Source of the DNA: Numida meleagris
Lineage: Eukaryota; Chordata; Aves; Galliformes; Numididae
NCBI RefSeq assembly: GCF_002078875.1
Contig: NC_034420.1
Span: 3,967,814 to 4,031,813, forward strand
Direction of reading: 5' to 3'
Length of the DNA stretch: 64,000 nucleotides
Below are positions 27,063 to 40,462 of this stretch, piece after piece (the stretch's first letter is position 1; each line of letters starts with the position of its first letter). The notes under the pieces were generated by a model, which was not told the DNA's origin, did not search any database, and saw nothing but the letters and a program-made list of their open reading frames with translations. The position numbers and the translations under genes are program-made.

Positions 27063-29183
27063 TTAAGTGCAGTAACCTTCTTCCTAGTTCCTTTCCATCT
27101 AATCACACAAATACAAATGGATTGTATGAAATAGGAAAACGTAAGTTAAAGAGAACAAAATAGAGAGGGGAAAGTAGGCAGATAGCTGATTGCCATGCAA
27201 AGAAAGATTCTATGGCAGAAAAGGAGACTTGATTCTCCTTAATCAAACCTTTACTCGAGCTACAAGATTCCCTCACTGTTTTTCAGCATTTTCCATGTTT
27301 GTTGTGTGCATTTACATAACTGAACCAACACTCATTCTGTGCAGCAGAGTACTGATGGCCTTTGCCTGCCATTTGATAGCTTGTTTTTTCTTTGCTCAAC
27401 TTCTTATTTTATTTCTGAAGCTAAATTAAAATCATGTACTTTCTCTGGGATTACCATAGCCCAAGTCTAGCCAGTTCTAAAGCTTGAGCACTTCATCAGC
27501 TGTTTTACAACCTGGTCTGGCCACTTGATGGACTACAGCTCCACCTTACAGTTTTGTAGTCTTTCCTCTCCGAAAACAAAAATATATAGGAACATTAGAA
27601 GAGGAAGCTATGAGTTAGTCACCCCAATCTTTTCTTTTTTGAATTTTTCTAATATTTCTCCGTTTCCATCATCCTACTCTTCACTTAAATCATCATCATT
27701 CTACCAATCTTTTAACTTCCGTATCTTTTTCTAAATCTATGGCTTTGATATGCCCTATCTCCAGCTAATATAAACAAGATCTCCCTAGCTTTCTGTTATG
27801 GGAATGTAGACAAAATTGATAACATTTTTCTCATGCATTCCCTTTTTCTTTTCATTTTTGTCGCAGACAGTCTCGAGGGTCTTCACTGATTTGTTTGTAG
27901 CTATAGATCCAAATTTATAATTTTATACCTCCAAAAAGAGATCCTTTCTTCACTCATTATTGTCCATGCTTTCCCTTGAAGAGGTATCCAATGTGAAGGA
28001 TATCCTATATGAAGGACTGTCTATACCAAACATATACTGTGTACTTTGGGTTAGTTTATGCTTTACTTGCTACTTCACTCAGTCTTATTTGTGATTTCTG
28101 TGACTTGTGCTTCCTCCTGTCTGCCAGAGGCAGAAATACATAGGTTTCATACAATAAGTAAATCAGTACATATATCCATTTTTGCTAAGAATCCTAAAAA
28201 GCCTCAGCTAATGGCCTCAGCTCTTTGTTCTGAAACCTAAAAAAGAATTTAAAAAAATCAGTGGCTTCTAATACTGAGAATAGTTGGTTTTTTTTTCTGA
28301 AATCCAGAGCATCCCATGGAGGGGGTGAAAAAAGCAAGTTTTAAAATAGTCTGTTTCCCTGGGAAAAAACTGCAAGTAGTTTGTATCACAGGGAAACAAA
28401 TCTCAAAAACAAAGCTAGAAACTATTTCTGGATTTATGTGTTTGGAAGACAAGACTAAGATGTATTTTACCTTAGGGGACCTTGCGGTGTGCTGTGGTAG
28501 ATGGTATCTGAGATTTTTGCAGTTATGCTACTTTTAGACAGAACACTATTTGCTGTTAGTGATTATGGTCTCTTTTTCTGGCGTATCTGATTGTGGTCAT
28601 GTTGCACAGCCAAAGCCAAGCGCTCAGTCAAGCCAAATGACTCTGGAAGAAAGAAGTTCTGTGGGTGACTTGTGGCTGACACTCATTGCTGGAGCTCTCC
28701 AGCTTGTTCCCCTTAGCTTAGCATTGTGAGGCTGATTGGAAACAATCCTGGAGATGGGCATCAGTGGCAGCTGAGCTGTGCTGAAATGAAACCTTGTGCT
28801 GTAGGTTGGTTTTGCCCCTTGCATGTTTTTAAGTACTTGTTGGAGATAGGAGCAGGAAGGGTTTAGATAGCATGGTTCAGCCTTGTGGTTCTGCCAGGAT
28901 CTAGATTGCCTGATAAATACTGAAAGCCTTGAACAAGCATCTAACAATTGGTCTCTTTTAAAATGTTGGAACTTTAGCCATATTTCCTGGAGAAAAACAG
29001 AAAATTACGGTCAAAGTTTGGTGCATTTTTTTCTGTCTTGAAGGAATTCTGCCTTACATGGAAGTTTCTCAGCTGTAGTTACTTGGCGGCTGTGAAGTGT
29101 GTTTGCTTTCTGTGCAAAAAATGAAATAGCGCCTACATTTCCTGCATGTATAACCATAAAGGAGAAGACCTGGAAGATCTGGA

Positions 29184-29306
29184 AGTTCTCCCTCCTTGGA
29201 GATATTCAAAAGCCATCTGGACATGGTCCTGAGTAGATGGCCCCATGTGAGCAAGAGGTTGGACCACATCAACCCAGAGGTCCCTTTCAGTCTCAGCTAC
29301 TCTGTG
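29184..29306 (+). mobile_element. CR1 LINE, 3'-end fragment
   Basis: The order ctccttggagatattcaaaa, ctggacatggtcctgagtag, gcaagaggttggaccacatc, ccagaggtccctttcagtct and ctactctgtg matches the 3' untranslated end of an avian CR1. There the consensus reads ggagatattcaaa...gacctgg...gaggttggaccagatga...gaggtcccttccagcctc. It is 5'-truncated, with several substitutions and a poor terminal octamer, so probably old. Confidence 0.8.
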
Positions 29307-32080
29307 TTTCTTGGCTTTGTTCAAAAGCATATACCTACTTCCAGTGTTGTTTATTAAAGGAGAACCACGCCACTGCTATCAGACTGAACCCCCTTGTGCT
29401 GTAACTGAAGAGTACAGAGCAGTGCTGCAGCCTTCGCAATTGCTCTCTTGTCACACAGGAGCTCTCGGCTCCAGGATTTCTACTGGTCAGATTCTCTTTT
29501 ACAAAATGTATCTCATGTTTCAGGATGTAGATATACTGGAGAATTTCTTTGTTCATCAGGACCTTGGTATATCTCTTAAGAAAATGTAATTTCAGCTTCC
29601 GTTATATTCAATTATCCATATACTACATAATACTGCTGTCTTAAAGGATTGATGCAGTGATCACCCACAGATGGGAGTCATGATTCACGAAATCCAATTT
29701 GTGAAGAAACACTTACGAGGATTAGAAGTTAACCATGAGCCCAGGATTTACCTGCTTCCCTGCAGGTGATGCATACTGCGCAGTCAATGCAGCTGGCAGG
29801 TAGTCAGAGTATTCAGCACTCCGACGCTGAGAAAGTGACCATGTTAGCATTGCTGTTAGAAAATAAGGAAATCTTTCTGCATGCAAAGTATTTTTCAAAG
29901 ATCTCTGTATTTAAAAATCTATTCTGAAGGATCACCTGCAGTTAGATATCTTTAGAAACTTTCAGCAAAAAAAGCGTGACTTCAGCATCTCTGTAACTTA
30001 ACGCTGATTAGGTAGAGCAGGACTTGATTAACTGGAAAAAGTATTGTTAGTTCTGTAGCCAGACCCTGCTATTTAATCAGTTCTCCCTTAATCTTCAGAT
30101 TACAGGCAATTGCTCCTCAAGTCTGAACAACAAGCCATTTTCTTGGGAGTCTGAATGTTGAGTCTAACTTGTAGCTACCGTTTAATAGGCCAAAACTTCA
30201 TGTGTCAACACTCAGAAATGAGTTTTTAAAGCATTAGCACAGAATAAAAAGCATAAATTCACTGTTACTTTTTTGCCAGCTAAGTATTGTGGGCAGCATT
30301 CATCAAGCCAGAGCAAACTCCATTAATGAACAGTCCATACAGAGAACTCTGTTATAGTGGATTCCAGGTAATTTCTTTTGTGTTCAACATGATATTGGTG
30401 TCTAACATGGCAGCTGAGCGCATTTGCTACTGCTGGACTTTGACAGCATTTCCCTTTTCCTCATTGCAAGTTTAAACAGTTTGGAAGTAAAAAATCCAAT
30501 TTTTATTTTCTAAGATGAGCATCAAATCTTTTTCATCAAATACCAACAACATTCCTGACTTAGTTATTTTCTTGGCAACGTCTCTACTAGTTTATTGGAG
30601 GGACATCCTGTGTCTGGTCCACCCTACCATTTTTAGGTTCTGTGTTCTCCTGAAATTTCCAGTTGGCACTGACTTCTTTCTAATAACTAAAAAGAGAGAA
30701 AGGGAATAGAAAAATGCAAAAAACATTTCTTCCGATATAAGTTATTAGATATCAAATGAGTAATCTCTTATGAGAATAACAGTTCAGTGTTTTTTATTAC
30801 CAGTAAAGGGAAGAGTTCTATTTCGATTCACCTGGCAAAGTTCAGAACATTGCAACATACTGTTTAACCACTCAAATTCATATCGTCTCCCTGTGCAAGC
30901 TGGAAAAGTTTGCTTTGTGGATAAAGGCCAGGTTTTCTGCATCATTCCTTCACTGCAAGTTCTTTCCTTTTCTCGAGTAATATTGTGAAATTCTCAACAG
31001 TATTTTTTTGCTTTTAGTCCTCTAGGCCTTCCATAAGCTTCTCTCACGTGACAGTGAAAATATTTTCTATATTGCTTTATCAATTATTTCTTGAATATCA
31101 AGAACGACAGAACAAAGGATAATCCAAATGATGTGGAAAACAAAAGAAAATCATAGAACTCATCAGTTGCAAATTGGTGGATTAGATGGTCTTTTCAGAA
31201 CTGTAGTTTTACTTAAAGAAGTAAAATACTATTAGCATCCAAATCTCTCTTTTAGTCATTAAGGAGAATAGTGTAACTTGGATCCTACTTTTAAAAGTCT
31301 AATGTGGCATGAAATGAATAGCTCTCTTGACATCTCAGAATGGAAAAAAAAAGAAAGATGATTATTAAACTTTGTGTTAAAGTCTTCTTTATTGCTCTAT
31401 TGTTGCCTTGGCTTCGTTCTGAGACATGTGGAAGGCTGCAGAAAAGCCTAAGCATGTTTCTTGGCAGTTCTTCATAAGTAGTGAGCCCTGTGAAAAGTGA
31501 ATATGGAAAGCCCCATGAAATTCAGGATTTCACTGAAAAAATAAGAACAGGGAAATGTTGCGTGAGATAATAAATGTTTTGTTGTGGCTTTTTAAAAAGC
31601 AACGAGCAGTGCTGGTGAAGGATACATGGGAAGTAGTTTCAAAGGGGCAAAATACCTTTTCTATTACATGAGGGGGTCATTTTTTTCCCTTTCTTTTAAA
31701 GCCTGGAATGGCAGCAATGGGAGATCCACCTGTCAGTGCTCCTCCTGTCAGTACTACTTGGTTCTAATCTGAAAGTTGCATGTTTGTGGCATATTACACT
31801 ACCTCCTTCAATGGTCTAATGCTTGGTTCTCCTAAACAAGCACTAATTACCAGCACATCACCACTGCACTTAAGAAGTTTGAAGTGTTCACACAGCTGAT
31901 GATATGCCTTTCTTTATAAAGATACTCTCTTCATTACCATGCTTCAGTTCTGCAGACCACAGAACATTATTGAGCTCACACCTCCAACTTCTATGAAAAT
32001 AAAATCTGATGGCATAAGCGACTTATTCTTAACCTGCCCTTCGCTGGTGTGCATTGTATGTTGACCTGCTCTCTTAGGCT

Positions 32081-32446
32081 TTGAGGAAGGCCTTCCAGTA
32101 CCTAAAGGGAGCCTACAAACAGGAGGGGAGTCAACTCTTTACAAAGGTAGATAATGGCAGGACAAGGGGAAATGGTTTTAAGTTGAAGGAGGGAACATTT
32201 AGGTTGGATATCAGGGGGAAGTTCTTTACCAAGAGGCTGGTGAGGTGCTGGCACAGGCTGCCCAGAGAGGTTGTGGATGCCCTGTCCCTGGAGGTGTTCA
32301 AGGCCAAGTTGGATGCGGCCCTGGGCAGCCTGCTCTAGTATTAGATGTGGAGGTTGGCAGCCCTGCCTGGGGCAGGGGGGTTGGAGCTTGATGATCCTTG
32401 AGGTCCCTTCCAACCCAAGCCATTCTATGATTCTGTGATTCTATGA
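32081..32446 (+). mobile_element. CR1 LINE, 3'-end fragment with octamer tail
   Basis: A clear CR1 copy carrying the C-terminal codons of ORF2 and the 3' UTR. Translation of 32160-32330 reads [19 protein letters not shown], then FFTKRLVRCWHRLPREVVDA, then LEVFKAKLDAALG. This is the conserved CR1 ORF2 C-terminus. The UTR gives ggcaggggggttggagcttgatgatcc and ggtcccttccaaccc, and the element ends in cattctatgattctgtgatt ctatga, the CR1 terminal repeat. The 5' truncation is near 32078. The frame stays open for 85 codons, so the copy is moderately young. Confidence 0.93.
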
Positions 32447-35400
32447 AGGGTGTAAGAGTGCCTTGATGAAACAAAGAGTGTGTCTGGGGGTAAAAAATTC
32501 CACTGAACTGATTAGAAGAGAAATATGTTTTTTGTTGTCCTGTCTTTTGTGTAAGCACTTTAGAAATGCTTGTGTATCCAGATTGGAGCTCTGATTTGAG
32601 AATACAGAGAACAGAGGAAGATGGAAAGATTTACCACATTTAGGAAAGCATTATACTGAAGTTTCTGTTGTTTTAGCATTGTCAAATACCTTCCACAAAT
32701 AGAATTAATGCCACTAGAATTTTGCCTGTGATTACTGTCCAGTTCATTTGCAGATTCACATAGCTTTCCAGTGAGAAACTTGGACTGGACCTTTAATTCC
32801 TGCACAGAGAAGCAGTCCTGTGTCACTCCAGCAAAGGGAGAGGATCAGATTTTTTCTCTGATGCTGGCATTGAAGTGGCCAATGAATATTGCACCCTCAG
32901 GTCTGATGGCAGAGTTTTTGGCCCAGCTATCTTCTGAGCAAGTGAAACAGGAGAAAGTTTTTGTGTAGCTGGTGCCTTGGATTTTGCTTTTCAGAAAATG
33001 CTTTATTTCCTTGGCATGTTTTCTGCAGTTTCTAGTGAACTTTGTTGGAGTCTGAAATAATGTATCAAGAATTTTCTTCCTGAGATGATCCTGCTCTAGT
33101 TGCAAGGCATTCCCAAGCGAGCTCCTTAATGAGTGATAGATGGGAAAAATAACAGGAAGGGTCCTCAAACTTTCCAAGTTTTGCATGAACAATGATAAAT
33201 TTTTTGGATGCAGTGTTTGATACCAAGCCTGGAATTCTCCTAAATTGTGATAGTGGAGCCTTCGGAATGACACAGTGAGTCATAATATTTGACATTTGGG
33301 GAGATTTTTACTGGATCTCTAAGCACTTGTCAAGACTGTTGAGAAGAATACTTCAAGAAGAATTATTGTTTCCTTTGAGAGTTTATGAAACTGTTCTTAT
33401 TTTTTTTTCAAAAGCCCATTTCCTCTTCTTCAAAGCAAAAAGAGAAATAGAAATGTGAAAAGTCTGTACTGAAGATTTTCAGCAAAAGGATGGTTGAAGT
33501 CATCTGTCCACACTGTGTTCAGTTAATAAATGGTCTTCAGAAAATATTTGCAGCTTTAGATCATTGCATTCTTTTAATGTCACCAGCCAGTTACACTTTA
33601 TTCATGTTTATTTTTCACATAAGATTTGTAGTGCACTGCAAAGGGACGTGAGATATACCAAGAAGACAAACTGGTGATTGTCCAGACATTGCAGCAAATT
33701 CTGACCAGCTCACATTTGTGTCTGCCCAAAGGCCAAGGCAGTCACTTTGGCTCTTAGTATTTGGGAGAGATTGTGGGCTGTGAGTTTTGGGATTGCTAAG
33801 TAAACAGACCTATCTCCAGTCCTTCTGCCTCAAAAATGTGTTAATGACTGTCCTCAATGGAGGCAGTGTTCATATTGTTGAGAACTGAACATCCCTAGTT
33901 GCTTTTGAGGAGTAACAAAGTACAGTGGCAAACCTCAAGTCCAGGGAATGAACTGTTTCCCTGGTTCCCATGGACTTGCAGTATTCGATTTTATTGGCAT
34001 GTCCCCTTCCTGAGCTGGATACACTGATGACACTTGCTCAAGTTTTGTCCAGGACTGTTAAAAGACTTGATAGTATGTAACAGCAGTGGTTTCCTGAGAT
34101 TCTCTGGCTCCAGATGTAATGGACTGTCTTACAACTGCTTTTACAAACAATAAACTCTTGCCTACTGAGGATTGCCATGCTAGACTTACTCAGTTTTGCC
34201 CAACCCAACCCACTAAAAGTCATGAGGGTACGTATGGCACATGAATAGCAGTGAATACCGGCAGTCGCCCCTTCTGCCTTCAGGGCTTGCATTCCTGCTC
34301 CCCTTGCTCCTTTACGCTTGACAACTCTCAAAAGCAGATATATGGTCCATGTTTGAAATTAAAGTTTTTGAGTCATTTTTGCAAATCTCATTGTTCATCC
34401 ATTCTCGTTGAAGAGCCAAATGAAGTTTTGTGTACCAACATTGCAATGTATTGAAGCTGGGTATGTGGGAGAGATAACCTGAAGGGGGGAGCTGAGGGTG
34501 TTAACAGCTTAACCCATACCTGTCACTACCAGAGTCCTTCTCAAAACTGTGCTCCCAGTCATCCCTGCCAGATCACAAGACTGATAGAAGATGGTTCTGA
34601 TCTGCGTTTTCCATCTGAATTTTGATCTGTGTGGTTCTCTTGGGTTGTATTTTCATGTATTTCTTCGTAGCCACTACATTTAGAAATGCAATTATTATTG
34701 AAAATGGAGATTATCCTAAGACAGATAGAGCTGCAGCTTCATGACAATACTGCTGAAACGTTGCCAGCTCACCTAGTGCCACACATGGTATCTTTTTTTC
34801 CCACACTATCCACATGACCTGTTGCTCATACAATTACATGTATCATGTATAGGCACGCAAAATATGCATAACCTTGAAACCCTGCAGATGTGGTCTTCAG
34901 ATATAGCTGCATGGGGGACTTTGGGACTATAGTTTTAAGGGTTTCTGTGTTGAGAGTACGCGACCTTTGCTTCTCCTGAAAGGCTTTGGGAGATGAGGGG
35001 TATGTTTCTGTTGGTTTCTTGGGAAGCCAAGCATTTCTGTAGTCTTTGGCTGGATCTCAAATCCTGGGGTACTGAAGTGTGACCTAATAATTTAGGACTC
35101 AGAGAAGGGGGTGTTTAAATAAACTATCTGTTTTTGAACATTCTATTAATTATTAAAATTTAAACAAATCCAGGGAGGTGCCTGGCATGTAACACACAAT
35201 ACCTAGAAACAGCTGAGCTGAGCTTACATGTGGTTTTTTGTCTAAAAAGACATCATCTCCTGTGAGCACAATAGAGCTAGTGCTTTTCTTATAAATAGTG
35301 AATGTTTTATAATTATATGCAGTCGTAAAGCTGGTTCCTATTATTGAGAGTCACAGAGGTTTTGGGGGAGGGTTTGTGAGTTGTCGTTCTTTTCCAGAAT

Positions 35401-35808
35401 GATGTCTAATCAGCCTCTTTGGCAGAGTAGTGACTGTGGCTAATATGCTTTGGTGTGAAAATGTCACAATCTAATGAGTAATTTCACTTTTGTGTCACTT
35501 TCTTCCTTTGATGTAAGAGGTCAAGAACTGACCATTCAATCATTAGCCTGTCTCCAAGTGGGGTTTTCATGTCAGTGCTTTTTATACCAATCTTTCAGAT
35601 TTGTATGAAATAAGCAGTACAGTCATTATAGGTCAAAGGAACTCAATTTAATGAAGTCTCATAGGACCTCACAAGCAGTATTGTCACTCCCTGCTGAACT
35701 ACTGAGCTGTCTCCATTCAGGGAGATCTGCCATCATTGAACATCATGGTTGAAGCTCTTCAGGATTGTCCAAATTATGTTACAGCTTACTGCTTTTCTTT
35801 TGCCATAG

Positions 35809-35902
35809 GTGAACTGTGTGATGAGGTGATTAACCACTGCATTCCTGAGCTAAATCCATGCCAACATGAGTCCAAATGTGTTCCACTTGACAAAGGATCC
35901 AG
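35809..35902 (+). CDS. SLIT3: SLIT3 coding exon D: end of EGF3, first half of EGF4
   Basis: This 94-nt exon enters in phase 1 (G|GT GAA CTG TGT) and leaves in phase 2. GELC closes EGF3, and [20 protein letters not shown] gives cysteines 1-3 of EGF4. The DEVI-HC-PELN pattern is the SLIT3 form. Acceptor ttttgccatag and donor TCC AG|gtgagc are good. The junction with exon E makes Arg (AG+A), so the residues just before the fourth cysteine read GSR rather than the GFS I recall for mammalian SLIT3. Confidence 0.96.
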
Positions 35903-35937
35903 GTGAGCATGCGTACATATTGGTCTGCACACACTGG

Positions 35938-36025
35938 GTAGATCTGTTGGCTTTGAGTATTGGGAATGACACTGACTGCTTGTAGATCTGTTGGCTTTGA
36001 GTATTGGGAATGACACTGACTGCTT
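35938..36025. repeat. Perfect 44-bp tandem duplication (2 copies)
   Basis: The unit starting gtagatctgttggctttgag and ending gacactgactgctt occurs twice head to tail without a mismatch (35938-35981 and 35982-36025). Perfect identity suggests a recent duplication or one kept homogeneous. It lies 35 bp past the exon D donor. It may vary in copy number between individuals. Confidence 0.97.
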
Positions 36026-38340
36026 CACTGGTTTAAATGGTGGTGAACCACCGGGCAATCTGTGGTTTGGGCTGTTTTGAGAGGTACATGGTAGCAGCAT
36101 TCATCACTTCACTGAAGAGAGAATTTCAGAACAATTTAGCAAATAGCTAGACATTTTTTAGTTGACTGTCTCTGTATGGAAAACTTGCAGAGGAATCAAA
36201 GCAGTAAGAAAGGAGAACAAATTCAAGAGGTCTTAGTGCAGCTGTGAGCTGTGTTGTGCGCTTTCCGCTGAGGCTGTTTTCGCAGCCACAGGGCTCACCC
36301 AGAGACTTTCTGTTTCCCTCCTGGGAGGGAAGACAGGGATTTTGGCAAGGGAAGCCTTCACCTAGCACCCCTGATATGTCTGGGGAGGGGCAGTAGTGCT
36401 CTCTGGCCTTCCTGGTAACCCGCAGCTTTGGGCAGACTAAGTCCTGTGAAGCAACCAGCATAATGGATGCTAAGACAGACACAGAGCATTTCAGAATCGG
36501 TAAAAGGAAGTGAAAAAAATATTCGGTGGTGGCTATCTGAAGGGCAGCTGAATCTGTGCTAGATAGTCAGTCTGTACAGCTCAAGCCTTGTTTTTGGATG
36601 AAAAGTATCCAGATAGAAATGGTTCCAACTCTTAAGGCAGATGGAACCATCAAATGGTTCCTGAAATGATACACAGGGACTGGAAAAGTTGCTGTGTGCC
36701 GATACACGGATAGTCCCTAGCATTTTTTCTAGCTTCCATTCCTAGCTAATCCAGTAGCTACAGCATGTTACAGGGCAAAGGCTTGTAACTCAGATTTCCT
36801 CATATCACTGGATATAGGTAAGGATGGAAAGAATTGTGGTCCTGAATGGTTTACCCTGATGGGAAGCATTTTTGTATTTACCACCCAGATGCTTTGAGTA
36901 AATAAGATACTAGAGAAGTGTCCTTCACAGCAGGGCCCTTAACTCTTGGGAGGAGCCTAAATAATCATAAGTATTTTCTACTACTGTTTGTTGTGGTTTT
37001 TTTTCCCACTATTGTTGAGTTATTCTTCCTACTGTTCAGGGAATGCTAAACAAAATTTCTTTGCTTGTTCGGTCCCATTTTGCTTTCTCACAAGCCAGAC
37101 TTGAAAGGCGAGGGAGCCTTTCCAGCCTTGCAAGTAGATTTATCCCAGTGTTGCTTTTTTTTGCATGCCTTAGTTGCACCAAACCGTTCAGAAATAGCTG
37201 AGAGCACTCAGCAGCTGTTGCAGCAATGTGTGGTTGCTGTTGGGTCTCATTCAAAACAACAAGCTCTGGTCCTGTGCTGTCACTGATCCCTTGAGCAGCT
37301 TGGTCCCCTGACCCATGATGTGCCATATATTTAGTGTGTAATGGGGCAGTGTGAAGCTGTGTGCAGAATGAGTCAGGCTCATGCGTCAGTCCTCTGCTCT
37401 GCTTACAGATTACAGAGCAGGGAGGTTAACGGTGGGTTCAGCTTGTCCCTGCACATCCACTGGGCAGTCAGTGGCATGTACCAGTGAAGGATGTCACAAT
37501 GACAGAGACTCCAGGCTGTCTGTCTGTCCTCCCTTCAGCTCTAGTCGGCCTGCAAGTCTACAGAGGGAAGAAAAGATGATAAAGAGAGAAAAAATAGGAA
37601 GCCAAGTTATATATTCATACGGGGAGGAAAATTCCATTGTGGCCTTGCAATAGAAGCTATGAATCACTGCTTTAATACAATAGACATTGAGTGCATACAG
37701 ATGCAAGTCCCCCTGGATAGGCCAACATTTTGAACACCACAAGACATGTTTTTAGGCTCTCCGATACTGGGAATGTTGCCATCACTACAAGGCTGTAGCA
37801 GAAAACGGGATTTCAGTTGTTCTGGTGTCGGATAGTCGCTGGGAAATGAGATAAATGGTCTAATCGTGTAGATTACCCTCTTAGCAGGAATTCAGTGTGA
37901 ACATTTATTTGCCTTCATCTTTACTGCATCATACTTTTGCTGATACAGAGTCACTTGCTAGTGCTGTGTGGGAGAGGGATGGCACCAAATTGCCATCATT
38001 CCCTGAAGACAAGACCTTGAGTTTCTAGAAGGATGCTGGGTGAGGTGCTCCATGGCTGCCATGTGCCAGGCATGCATTTGTTGGTATTTTGTTGGCATTT
38101 GTTGTTGTTCAGCCCAGAGGTAGCACCCCAAGAGCTCAGAGATGATGGACCCAAAAGAGATTTCATGTTTCTAAAGGGAAAGCCAAGCTTGGCAGCAAAC
38201 TGGACTATTCCAGTGTGTTCAGCTGCACAAAGCTCTTTGCTTTTTAAGCTAAGATTGCAGGTGGCTTTCCTAACTTCCAGCCTTCACATATTTACTGTGA
38301 CGTTACCAGAGAGGAAGAGGAGCTTTCTGTATGCCAGGTG

Positions 38341-38354
38341 AAAAAAAAAAAAAA
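38341..38354. repeat. Poly(A) run
   Basis: Fourteen A residues followed by cacaaaaca. The preceding sequence does not resemble a transcript of a known gene, so this is a simple repeat rather than a demonstrated retroposon tail. Confidence 0.85.
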
Positions 38355-40462
38355 CACAAAACATTTAACACAATGAAAAGACTTCTTAAAAAATAACTTC
38401 GAGAAAGGAGCATGTTTTTCCATTCACTGTAGTGATGTTGGAGCATGGTATAAATATACTTTATTTTTCTAAAGCTTGGAATTATTACCTGACAGCTTAA
38501 AATGCTGATTTAATGCAGCCCTGCAGAGAAAAGTGGTGGTTCTGTCATTACTGAGATAGCCAATACACATCATAAAATTGATGCATGGCAGCCCTGAATA
38601 AGGCACTGCACATCGTTCATTATTACATCACTTTATATTAGGACTGCAGGGATCAATAAAAAGCAACAGGATTAAATGCTGCCAATTCACCCCCTTCCAT
38701 CCAAAGTCTTTTGATTGACATTGTTTGCTTGCAGGTGTGACTGAAATGTTGCCAGAAAGTGCTGCACACTTCTTATTGTTTGGAGAAGGAACACTTTTTA
38801 CTTTTTCCTCTGTTCTGTCATCTCCGTTATGTTAATCACAGTATTCCCTGAGCCACCAAGGTGCAAAAAGGCGATTCAGACAAGCAGAGCTGGAACATCA
38901 ACCATCCTGTGTCTGCAGAGGGTCGTAGTGGGGGCCTCTCCCAGAGGAAGGATGGAAAAGGAAAGCCTGTGCATCTACATAGCTTTCTCCCTCTATAGCC
39001 CACGGGTTAATAGGCTCTGCCTTCTTTCGTCTTTTTTTAGCCAGTCATTATGAGCAAAATGGAGCCTGGGGGTCACATTCCTCTCAGTGCTGGAGCTGTG
39101 GCAGCCGTTCATCAGTCACTGCCCCGCACAGAGCTAACTCACTGCCTTGTCTGGCTGGGCTGGGGAGTGGCTGGCAGCCAGAACACACCACTCAGAACCA
39201 ACTTCCACACAGTGACTGTTGCCTGGAAAGTGGAAGTATCTTTTTCCTTGTCAGCTCCGATGTGCCCAGTTCCTCTGAAGAGGTTTTCCACGAGGAGCTC
39301 CCTCCTGTACACACCCTGCCAGGCTGCCAGCAGGCAGGAGGAGCAGAAGGGCAGCAGAATAGATCAGTGGCACAGTGGTTTCTCTACTGATGCCACCTCC
39401 CTTGACTTCACGATTCTCTCCTCTTCCAGCTCACAGTGACAAGCACACAGAGCTAAACAAGGGGCTCTGGCAAGAGCACAGACCTCTTTTTTATTGGTGA
39501 AGTGCAGCTCTTCCCTTGTTTTAGTTCAAGTGATATGCCTTTTGTTTTCCAGATGTGCAGTAAAATCCAGCTGGGAGGAGTGAAATGTGCTTTGTGAGCA
39601 CTAAAACATGTTCATGACTAAACACTGTCTACACCGTTGACTCAAAATGAGGCTGTTCAGCCATCCCAAAAAGTCTGTTCCAACTCAGAGACTTTGGGAT
39701 GCATTTTCTATTGTCAGGTTATAAATATCTGCAAGGCTTATAACAGAAATAGTGACATGACCTTCATATTACAAACCTGATCTAAAAAGAAACCTCCTGA
39801 GAATGGCACTGCCCCAGAAGGGTACGTGCCTTGCCTGAGTGTCCCTGTTATAAAGAACGGGCTTCAAAGATAACTTTCACCAGCTGTAGCAACATTTACC
39901 GTGCCACACAAATGGATGACAAACAGGTGGGGAGCTCACAACTGATGGTCTTTTTCTTTGCATTTGCTGAGTTTTATGGTTTGCTCACAGATTGCTTCCA
40001 TTTGGGAGGTGGAAGCTTACTGTACTCTATGTAGTTGCACACAGCCAACCTCAAACAGCAGCACGGAGACGGGCAAAATCATTTTGCACTCTCACATCAT
40101 CGGAGATATCAGAGCAACTGCCCTCGCAGAATATTGTGTCTGTAGGGTTAGGGGAGATGTCATCATCTTTAACACCATAGGGAGACCACTATCCCATCAC
40201 CCTTCTCCACAGACTTGGCTGAGAAAAACACAGTAGTATGGTATTGCTTTGCTTGGCTGGAATATAAGCAGATTGCAGAACCTCAGATGCAGACAGATGG
40301 GAAGCACCTGAGTGTTTCTGATGGCAGGAATTGTGCTTGATGCTTCCAGGAATAATAGCTATCACCTTTCTATCTCAAATCAGATTGGTGCTCCATTGCC
40401 TGTGTGTGCTGCTGTTGTGAATGCTGAAACAAGCTATTAACAGCAATCTTCTTGTATTGCAG

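Larger units (their letters stand above)
23169..35808 (+). other. SLIT3: SLIT3 intron C-D (12.6 kb)
   Basis: Long AT-rich intron. It contains two + strand CR1 3' ends (about 29184-29306 and 32081-32446) and an AAT/AT microsatellite at 27041-27062. Nothing else was recognised. The longest open frame (32845-33273, minus, 142 codons) has no recognisable domain and is at the length expected by chance. Confidence 0.9.
35903..40462 (+). other. SLIT3: SLIT3 intron D-E (4.6 kb)
   Basis: Intron with a perfect 44-bp tandem duplication 35 bp after the donor (35938-36025) and a 14-A run at 38341-38354. No interspersed repeat or RNA gene was recognised. A block around 39050-39430 is somewhat GC-richer. 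Its 129-codon + strand frame (39050-39439) shows no domain and is treated as chance. Confidence 0.9.

Noticed and set aside
32845..33273. 142-codon minus-strand open frame with protein-like composition
   Set aside because: No family was recognised, there is no promoter or splice context, and it is about as long as several unrelated chance frames here.
38033..38354. 102-codon open frame followed by a 14-A run, considered as a processed retrocopy
   Set aside because: The product resembles no known gene, and no target-site duplication or polyadenylation signal is placed correctly.
40331..40341. ttgtgcttgat, identical to the 5' end of miR-218, whose second gene lies in a SLIT3 intron
   Set aside because: The match stops after 11 bases and no precursor hairpin surrounds it. 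The known miR-218-2 sits in an intron of the LRR region, upstream of this window.
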